A stretch of DNA of 42,818 bases from Corinectria fuckeliana (taxonomy: Eukaryota > Ascomycota > Sordariomycetes > Hypocreales > Nectriaceae). Below the pieces are notes generated by a model. It ran no database searches. It worked only from the letters and a program-made list of their open reading frames with translations, and was not told where the DNA came from. Positions 34,701-42,818 of this stretch are shown one piece after another; position 1 is the first letter of the stretch, and every line of letters starts with the position of its first letter. Made by a program: the position numbers and the translations under genes. The stretch is taken from NCBI GenBank assembly GCA_019137255.1, contig WPDH01000071.1:1-42818 (forward strand), given 5' to 3'.

Positions 34701-34994
34701 GCTGTGCGATTTTTCCTCTTGGCTTTTTGGGTCTTTGTTGATCCCGGGGGAAGCATTTTCCGACTCGCAACACCATCGCCACCTCCCCAAGACTAAAGCT
34801 CCCTCCTTTTGGGACTGTCTGGATGGTTCGCTGGTCCGGTCTCTTTCGGTGCGACATCAATTGAGCGACGCCGACGTCCTCCGCCCGCCGTCGCCGGGTC
34901 CGAAAACCGCCCCGCGGACAGCGTTTGCGACGCCGATTGCGACGCCGATTCCGACAACACAACCTCACCACACCACCACCACCACCGCCGCGAA
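31704..34994. other. Long intergenic region, no gene recognised; distal part is the NHA1 leader
   Basis: Over 3 kb with only short, compositionally odd open frames on both strands. GA-rich (33530-33550) and T-rich (33650-33700) tracts are seen. From about 34240 to 35050 the sequence is GC-rich, then CT/CA-rich, as in a long promoter and 5' leader. Several ATGs there (for example 34139 and 34823) could act as upstream ORFs for the antiporter. Confidence 0.5.
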
Positions 34995-35036
34995 CCCGAC
35001 CCCGATCCCGACCCCGATCCCGACCCCGATCCCGGT
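34995..35036. repeat. (CCCGAY)n hexamer array just before the NHA1 start
   Basis: Six units alternate CCCGAC and CCCGAT (34995-35030), plus a CCCGGT variant, and end 14 bp before ATG 35051. A CAC-triplet run lies just upstream (about 34970-34987). Confidence 0.9.
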
Positions 35037-35050
35037 CGCAATTACACAAG

Positions 35051-38021
35051 ATGGCGTGGAGTCACCTCGACATCACCAAGCCGCACTTGGTGTACATCAT
35101 CCTCGGCGGCTTCACCTCTCTCTTCATGCTGTGCTCCTCCGTCATCAAGGAGCGCATGTACATTGGTGAAGCCACCGTTGCGACCCTCTGCGGCGTCATC
35201 TTCGGCCCCCATGCCGCCAACCTCATCAACCCCCTCGAATGGGGGAGCACCGACATCGTCACCGTCGAGTTCTCCCGCATCGTTCTCGTCGTCCAGTGTT
35301 TCGCCGTCGGTGTCGAGTTGCCCAAGTTTTACATGGAGAAGCACTGGCGCTCCGTCGTCTACCTCCTTATCCCTGTCATGACCTTTGGCTGGCTCATTGT
35401 CAGTCTCTTCATCTGGTGGATGATCGAGCCCCTGAGCTGGCTCGACAGCCTAGTTGTCGCCGCTTGTGTTACCGCCACCGACCCTGTGCTGGCTTCGTCC
35501 GTCGTCGGAAAGGGCAAGTTCGCCAAGCGTGTTCCCAAGCATCTTAGAGACCTGCTTTCAGCCGAGTCCGGCTGCAACGACGGCATGGCTTTCCCGTTCA
35601 TCTACCTCTCCCTATATCTGATCCAATATAAGCGAGACGCCAAGGACGTCAGCTTCCACTTTGTCGTCTATGTCATTCTCTACGAGTGTATATTCGGCGC
35701 CGTTTACGGATTCATGGTCGGCTATATTGCCCGTCATAGCATCAAGTACGCAGAGAAGCGTGATCTAATCGATCGTGAAAGCTTCCTCGTCTTCTACTTC
35801 GTCATTGCCCTCTTCTGCGCTGGATCTGGCAGCATCTTGGGTATGGACGATCTGCTGGTGGGTTTCGCGGCCGGTGTCGGGTTCTCAAACGACGGTTGGT
35901 TTGGGTCCAAGACCGAAGAGTCCCACGTTTCCAACGTTATTGATCTGTTGCTGAACTTGACCTACTTTGTCTACTTCGGTACCATCATTCCCTGGGAGCA
36001 GTTCAACAGCGGCGTCGAGGGCCTGTATGCTTGGCGCTTGGTTGTCATTGCTATCTTTGTCATATTTTTTCGTCGCATTCCTATCATGATGGCTCTGAAA
36101 CCCCTGATACCGGACATAAAAACTTGGCGAGAGGCCCTGTTCGCGGGCCATTTTGGTCCTATTGGTGTCGGTGCCGTCTTTGTTGCTATGCTAGCGCGAG
36201 CCGAATTGGAACACGAGGAGCCAGTACCACTGGACGCGTTGCCAAACAAGAATTCCCCGCATTATACATTGCTATATCTAGTGTGGCCGATCACCGCCTT
36301 CCTCGTCGTCACATCGATCCTCGTTCACGGGTCCTCCATCGCCGTCTTTACCCTCGGCAAACGCATCAACACGCTGAGTCTAACCATGTCATACACAGCT
36401 GCCCCGGAAGATGGCCCATCTTGGATGAATAGACTTCCTCGAATCTCTTCGCAATCTCGCTCACAGGCCAGGACCATGTCCGAGGCATCTTTCGACGAGT
36501 ACAAGAACCCGGCTTACCCTCCCGGCACCGTCCCGCCTCCCAGTTACCTGCTGCGACAACAGAGGGAAGAAGAGACATCGGGAGGCCGAAATTCTTCGAC
36601 GGCGGCACGAAAGCGGAAGAACAAGAAGTGGGACGATGGAATCGGACCAGGTGGTCCTGTCGCTCAATCTGCCATCTTCCCGAATCGGCCACCTGCACTG
36701 GACACGGAGCAATCTACTGAAGTCAGCGAGAAGGACGTCTCGCCGTCGCGCGATAACACCGACTCGACGCTGGCTCCCCAGGATAGCCCCGAGAGCCAGG
36801 ATCCCGAGAAGATCGAGGAGTCGGAAGAAAGCCCTAGCGGTAGCAGCGGACGGAGAACGCCAGCTAAGCGCATTACCATCTATGACGAAGGCGACAACAT
36901 GGTGTTTGAGAACGAGGACGGTGAAGTCCTCGACGTTCAGCCGGCTCCTCAAGCTAGCCACGAGAAGCTTCCCCTTCCAAACGCAGCCGACATTCCAAAG
37001 GCCGATGTCGAAAACTTCTGGTCTCTTGGTGGTTTCCGTAGGAAGATGAGCCAGGTGTACACGGTTGAGATGGAGAAGCGCAAAGACAAGGGCAAGTCCG
37101 ATCGAAAGCACGAACCGGCCCGAGCCTATCAATTCGGCAACACGGTATGTCCCTGTGTGTCCCCTTACATCTAGCAGCGAGTCTAACCCATGCTAGATTA
37201 TTGTCGAGGATGAGGATGGTGAAGTCGTCAAGACCTACGAGCTACCCACGGCGAAGGCCGAGGGCGCAGAAGGCGGCAACGATATCCTTGGTACGAGTCT
37301 GAAGTACGTGGGACTGGGCAGTCTGGCTCGTCCCCACGAGAAAGCCCCTGAGGCGGTAGCCGAAGAAGGCGAAGCGAGTGGTACTGGTGCTGAGAAGACC
37401 GCTGCCAGACCCGGCAGGGCAGCAAGACGGATGAGTGTCGCTCACGAACAGGCCGCGGACGACAAGAACATTCGATTCACGATTGGAGGAGTCAACCAAC
37501 GCATGACGAAGGAGGACTTTATTCGCGAAGTGCAGAAACTAAACGCCAAGACACGAAAAGAGGTCGTCGATCAGTCAACCGCCTCGCTAACGGTAAAGCG
37601 GATCGCTACGCAAGACCCGCCTCCCGCCCAAGGGCCGAAGTCCACGATGCCCGAGGAGCCGGAGAGCGCCTGGGTTGGCAGGTCGACACAGCGACCAGCT
37701 AGCGCACGCAGCTCCGACTCCATATCCCCTACCCGCAGTCCCGAGAAGACAAGGCCGTCTGAGCAAGGGGCTGAGACGGCTGTGGAGCGCAAGCGCCGTC
37801 TTGCCGTCCTGTCGAGCCAGGCCGAGGAGGGAGAAGGCGGCGAGACGCCCGCGGAGCGAAAGCGGCGTGAGGCTGCGCTCGGCATGGGCGAGTCCAGTGC
37901 CGATGACAGCGACGACGAGGGCGGTGAGAGAGTGCCGCCGACCGGAAGGGGGCGCATCACATTTGCAGAGTCTACACGGCCGAGCAAGGCCAAGGGAACT
38001 ATGGGAAGGGGAACCAAGTAG
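35051..38021 (+). CDS. NHA1: NHA1-type plasma-membrane Na+(K+)/H+ antiporter (972 aa)
   Basis: Two exons, 35051-37144 and 37197-38021; the 52-bp intron has GTATGT, a TCTAAC branch and GCTAG. ATG 35051 has A at -3 and fits the usual NHA1 N-terminus (LDITKPHLVYIILGGF). About twelve membrane helices span residues 12-440. Ion-site motifs of fungal CPA antiporters are present: TATDPVLASS (141-150) and SAESGCNDGMAFPF with N176-D177. The GHFGPIGVGAVF segment is also typical. The long hydrophilic C-tail (about 450-972) carries Ser/Pro-rich and acidic stretches, a YDEGDN.VFENEDGEVLD region, IRFTIGGVNQRMTKEDFI, and two similar ERKRR-x-A blocks near the end. It is the cytosolic regulatory tail of the NHA1 family, probably phosphorylated. 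Total length is close to yeast Nha1. It exports alkali cations and helps set cytosolic pH. Confidence 0.95.
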
Positions 38022-38490
38022 AGAAGGAAACGCATCACTTGCATTTGTTTGCATCGTACATAGAGTAGACGAAGGATATCCACGGTACGATAGTTGCGCA
38101 TATAGGGACATAATACGCTCATAATGGCACACGATTTATCTATCGCTTCATTCCCGGGCTCGCATCTGCCTGCCTGCCCCCGGCTATTGCGAATGAACTG
38201 AAAACCGCCGTGGGACATGACCTTTATAAAACCAAATAATAACCTTTGTAAATGAACGAGATCCCCGGATGGAGCATGTCGACTTGACTACTGTCCACGT
38301 CTGACTGATGCAAACTTGGAGTCTGGTTAGATACGACGGGCATCCCCTAGTCTAGATAGTAATAACAGGCTGCAAGGCAAAGGCCGTCGCCCAATTCTGC
38401 GTCGAGCCCGTCCGGTGCCCTATGGTGATGATTCCGACTTTGAGCATCCAAGGTACACGATGCTTGTCAGATACGATACTTACACAGCTA
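38022..38490. other. 3' flank of NHA1 up to the AT-rich block
   Basis: Contains the antiporter 3' UTR and unique sequence; composition becomes AT-rich from about 38490. No other feature is seen. Confidence 0.5.
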
Positions 38491-39160
38491 TAAACAGCTA
38501 AACTTAAGCGAGTAGTTTATTATTACAATCCTAACAAGCGGTTATCTTAACTAAACAAGGTTAATTTAACTAAGCGCGGCTTATAGAGTGATCTTTTATG
38601 TGATTACTAAGTACTTAAGGTCTGTTTTATTATTATAGTAGTATTACTATTAACTTTATTTATATTATTAAAGTAATCTTATTTATTAAAGTAAAATATT
38701 AACTAAAGTTAGATTATCTATTTATATTATATATATATTTTATTTATAAACTTTAATAAGCTTATAATAAAGACTTTTATCTTTTAGTTTCTTAACTTAA
38801 TTAGAAAAATATTTTAATTCTTTTTTAACTATTTTTTTATTAAAGTTTACTAGCTTTAACTAGTGTTATAAAATCCTAAGAAAATCCTAGTATATATTAG
38901 CTTATAGTATTATTAATACTATACTAGTACTATATAAAGACTTTCTTATACTTTTATTAGCTATTATTAAATTACTACTAAATACTAGTTTTTTAACTTA
39001 TACTAACTTTTAAATACACTTTAAAAGATTTACTACTAAAACTATAATTATAATATAATATTATATCTAACTAATCTAAGATTTTAATATATTATTTATT
39101 ATTACTTTAGCTATAAATTAAGCTATTATATAACCTATTTAAACTACTAAAAGACTAGAA

Positions 39161-40380
39161 ATTATAATAGTTAGTACTAACACTATTAACACCTAATATA
39201 AGCCTTTAAGGCTTAACCTTAAGGCTTACCTAAATAGTAAGCTAGCAGCTCTTTTAAGAATACTTAATAAGCACTTACTAAATACTTATTAAGTAAAAGC
39301 TTTATAATATACTAATACCTACCTTTATAATCTTTATATTTATACCCTAGTAAGACTAACTCTTATAATTCTTTTACTTTTATACTTTACTTAAGTTACT
39401 AGTATATAATATAAAATAAGAGGTTATATAAGATCTCTTATAAAGTATAGTAAGTATATAATAAGTATAAGATAACTATTAATAATAATAAATAAACTTA
39501 TACTTACTAATTAGGTAAAGAAAAAAGTTAATCTAATTAATATTCTTCTTATAAAAAAGAAACTCTCTTAGGAAATACCTCTTATACTAGATCTTATACT
39601 AAGCTAAGAGGTATTACTAAGAAGAATACTCTCTCTCTTATATAAAGCTAGATTATAATAAGTATTAAGAGAGGACTTAAAAACTACTTATAAGAATTAT
39701 AATCTTAATAAGAGAGAAACCCTAATATTAGATATATATAATAATAATAAGAACTACTTATTTATATAATTCTAATTATATATAATTAACTTCTAAGAGG
39801 TATACTTAGTTTTTACTTACTATAGCTTTAATCTGCTTTTAAAATACATTTTAATATTAAAATCTAAATTCTTATATATATATTACTCTAAGGATAATAG
39901 TATATTAGGACTATAGTAATAGTATTAATATGCTTTTAATAGCTATTAATTTAGAGGTATATAAACTTAACTAAAGTTAATATAACCCTCTTATAAGAAT
40001 TAACTAGTATATACTAAGTGAAAATAATAAACTTACTATAAAACTAAGTAGAATACTAATAAATAACCTAGAAAATAAAGTATATAATACTATTACTAAA
40101 ATTATTTTTATTATATCTCTTAAATAAGTTTAGTATATTATCTAAGCTTATATATCTATATATAAGTTATAAGTGTAAAAGTTAGTCTTATTAGAGTGTA
40201 AATATAAAGATTATAAAGATAGATATTAGTATATTATAAAGCTTTTACTTAATAAGTATTTAGTAAGTGCTTATTAAGTATTCTTAAAAGAGCTACTAGC
40301 CTACTATTTAAGCAAGCCTTAAAGTTAAGCCTTAAAAGCTTATATTAAGTATTAATAGTATTAGTACTAACTATTATAAT
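39161..40380. mobile_element. RIP-mutated 1.2-kb element with 200-bp terminal inverted repeats
   Basis: The left arm (39161-39360) and the reverse complement of the right arm (40181-40380) align over 200 positions with no gaps and 14 mismatches, all of them C/T or G/A. Arms start ATTATAATAGTTAGTACTAA. The 820-bp interior has no open frame and no transposase can be seen. No clear target-site duplication flanks the arms. Long inverted repeats with a short interior suggest a non-autonomous DNA transposon (MITE/foldback type), or a segment built by inverted insertion of one repeat. Confidence 0.75.
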
Positions 40381-41180
40381 TACTCTTTCCCCTTTTAAGC
40401 CTTATCTTAAGGTATTATTTTTTATAATAAGAAGTTTATTATTTTTCTATATATATAGTAGTTTACTAACTATATAGAAATAATATAGCTTATTATTAGG
40501 TTTATTATAATCTAAGTATTATATAAGTGGTTATTAGGCTATTATATAAGAGTCTACTTATTTTACACTTTAAATATTTACTTTAGGTTTTTATTTACCT
40601 TAAGTTTAAGATTTCCTCTTTTTTATAATCTTTTTTAAAACTCTCTTATTTATAGTTAATATATTAGTTTTTTCTCTTAACTTTATATTTTTCCTTTTAA
40701 TTAGTTTTTACTCTCTTAATATTATTTTTATTTACTTACTAAGTGTTTAGCTCTTATATACTAATATTAATTCTTAAAGTTATAACTATAGTATTAAAAG
40801 AGTTTTACACTTAGGCTAAAGTTAATTTTCTCTTTTTAGATAAAAAGTTTTTTAAAATACCTTTTAGTAGTATTTTTTACTCTTATTATATCTAATAGAA
40901 ATACTATTTCTTTTTATATTCTTATATATATAATTCTCTTATTTTCTATTATACTATTTATAAAGTCTTAAATAAGTAATATAACTAAGTATATATTATA
41001 AGTACTTAGTAAGCTATAAGTACTTATACTAATTTTATAATAATAGATTTCTACTAAGTTAGTTTTTATAATATAATAATACTAAAACTTTTTTTACTAT
41101 CTTTCTTATTATAACTAAAATAATAAGAAAGAGAGTATTTTTATTATTAGCTACTAGTATATTATCTATATTATTTATAC

Positions 41181-41775
41181 TTATAATAGTTAGTGCTAAT
41201 ACTATTAACACTTAATATAAGCCTTTAAGGCTTAATTTTAAGACTTACCTAAATAGTAGGCTAGTAACTCTTTTAAGAACACTTAATAAGTACTTACTAA
41301 ATACTTATTAAGTAGAAGCTTTATAATATACTAATACTTATCTTTATAATCTTTATATTTACACTCTAGTAAGACTAACTCTTATAATCTTTTTACTTTT
41401 ATATTTTACTTAGGTTACTAGTATATAATATAAAATAAAAGATTATATAAAATCTCTTATAAAGTATAATAAGTATATAATAAGTATAAGATAACTATTA
41501 ATAATAATAAATAAACTTATACTTATTAATTAAGTAAAGAAAAAGATTAATCTAATTAATACTCTTCTTATAAAAAAGATACTCTCTTAGAAAATACCTT
41601 TTATATTAGATCTTATATTAGGCTAAGAGGTATTACTAAAAAGAATACTCTCTCTTTTATATAAAGCTAAGTTATAATAAGCACTAAGAGAGAACTTAAA
41701 GACTACTTATAAAGATTATAATCTTAATAAGAGAAAAACCCTAATATTAGATATATATAATAATAATAAGAACTT
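41181..41775. mobile_element. Partial direct copy of the 39161 element
   Basis: Collinear with 39162-39755: it includes the whole 200-bp arm and about 395 bp of interior, then diverges after GAACT. Differences seen are mostly transitions. The right arm is not found downstream, so the copy is truncated or interrupted. Confidence 0.75.
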
Positions 41776-42067
41776 TATTTATTTATACTTTATAGACTTA
41801 GAAGATAAATAGTGCTTTTATTTTATATAAATATAAGAAAAACTATAAAATTAGATAAAAACCTGTATTTTTTATATAGCAGACCTAGGTTAAGCCTCTT
41901 ATATTATTACTATATGTAAGTAAATAGTCTTTTTACTAGGACTAAAATTATTTTATTTTCTAAAAGGCTAGGAAAAAAGTTAAAAAGAGGGAAAGAGAGA
42001 AAAGAAAAAAGAAAAAAAGAAATAAAAAGAAAAAAGAAGGTAAAAAAGAGAGAACTAGTTAACTAAA

Positions 42068-42420
42068 TGTTAAGTATCTAGTTTGCTATATAAGTAAAGT
42101 AGTTAAGTGTTAAAATTATACTAGCTAAGTAAGTTTAGGTTGCTTTATAGTTATAGCTAAGAGCTTAGAATTTTAAGTGGGTAGAATTAGCTGTTAGTAA
42201 GTTAGCTAGCTGTTAGTAAGTTAGCTAGTAATATAGTTATTAGTAGCTAGAGGCTAGTATAAACTTAATACTTAATAGCTGTTAGTAGCTGTTAGCAGCT
42301 ATATAAATCTTTATTATTTATTATTTAGTCTCTTAGACTGTAATATCTTTCTTTTTTTCTTCTCTTTTTAATACTTTTATAAGTAGCTTTCTCTCTGGGT
42401 TTTTTATTAGGCTTATATTA
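42068..42420 (+). repeat. Possible RIP-mutated retrotransposon LTR
   Basis: It begins TGTTAAGTATC. It contains a perfect 19-bp tandem duplication (42189-42207, 42208-42226), many GTTAG words and a TATA-like CTATATAAATC near 42298-42308. A CT-rich stretch follows (about 42345-42395). That order (TG start, TATA, CT-rich end) resembles an LTR. No second LTR, primer-binding site or coding interior was identified, and the right boundary is approximate. Confidence 0.35.
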
Positions 42421-42550
42421 GCTTTAGGTCTTAAATATATTACTAATATATATTCTTTCTAAGATTTATTAATATGTTTATTTTCTAACTGCTAGTACTA
42501 TAGCTTTATTATAGTCTTATTACTATAGTAGCTAACTTTATATAGCTAAA

Positions 42551-42720
<170 letters not shown>

Positions 42721-42818
42721 ACTTAGTATAGTCTCTTAATAAGAGAGATATAATTATATATACTAATTTGTTTATATATAAATTCTAATAATAATAATAA
42801 TAATAATACTAGCTATAA

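Noticed and set aside
34139..34741. 200-aa plus-strand frame in the NHA1 upstream region
   Set aside because: No domain, odd composition, located in the promoter/leader zone; at most an upstream ORF.

Overview
The window is nuclear DNA of a filamentous ascomycete (Pezizomycotina), most likely a sordariomycete. The evidence is: genes split by short introns (42-123 bp) with GT...AG ends and CTAAC/CTGAC-like branch sites, start codons with A or G at -3, a tRNA-Glu with an 11-nt intron, fungus-restricted families (DUF3433-type membrane protein, NHA1-type antiporter with a long tail, PTH11/rhodopsin-like receptor relic), and two AT-rich blocks carrying a very strong repeat-induced point mutation (RIP) signature. 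I cannot fix the genus from sequence alone. Exon coordinates are my own splice-site calls; CDS entries span from first to last coding base, introns included.

Layout. 1-3890: AT-rich, RIP-destroyed repeat block. 3891-4928: GC-normal sequence without a recognisable gene. 4929-5890: decayed pseudogene of a fungal rhodopsin-domain (PTH11-like) membrane protein. 7609-8085 (+): small single-pass membrane protein. 9726-11174 (+): conserved-looking 482-aa coiled-coil protein. 11474-11644 (-): 56-aa protein with 10 cysteines, uncertain. 14256-16020 (+): secreted serine carboxypeptidase (S10), five exons. 16413-17493 (-): GPI12/PIG-L de-N-acetylase, three exons. 18343-19051 (+): small multi-pass membrane protein. 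19060-19812 (-): membrane-anchored coiled-coil protein, with only 8 bp between the two stop codons. 20579-21721 (+): NADP-dependent medium-chain reductase, three exons. 22106-22175: tRNA-Glu relic. 22231-22313 (+): intact intron-bearing tRNA-Glu(UUC). 23712-28052 (-): 1393-aa DUF3433-type membrane protein, four exons. 31017-31703 (+): GPI-anchored cysteine-containing surface protein. 35051-38021 (+): NHA1-type Na+(K+)/H+ antiporter, two exons. 38491-42818: second RIP block, with a 1.2-kb element bounded by 200-bp inverted repeats, a partial second copy of it, an LTR-like stretch and a long AAT microsatellite.

The genes do not form an obvious pathway or cluster. Most are housekeeping or cell-surface functions: GPI biosynthesis, a GPI-anchored protein, a secreted protease, ion homeostasis and large membrane proteins. 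The gene island is bounded by silenced repeats, and the one clearly dead protein gene lies next to the left repeat block. I found no CRISPR array, rRNA, telomeric repeat or secondary-metabolite core gene, and nothing I can honestly call a new system. The most interesting signals are the inverted-repeat element whose arms differ only by transitions, the tRNA-Glu/relic pair, the receptor pseudogene and the cysteine-rich microprotein.
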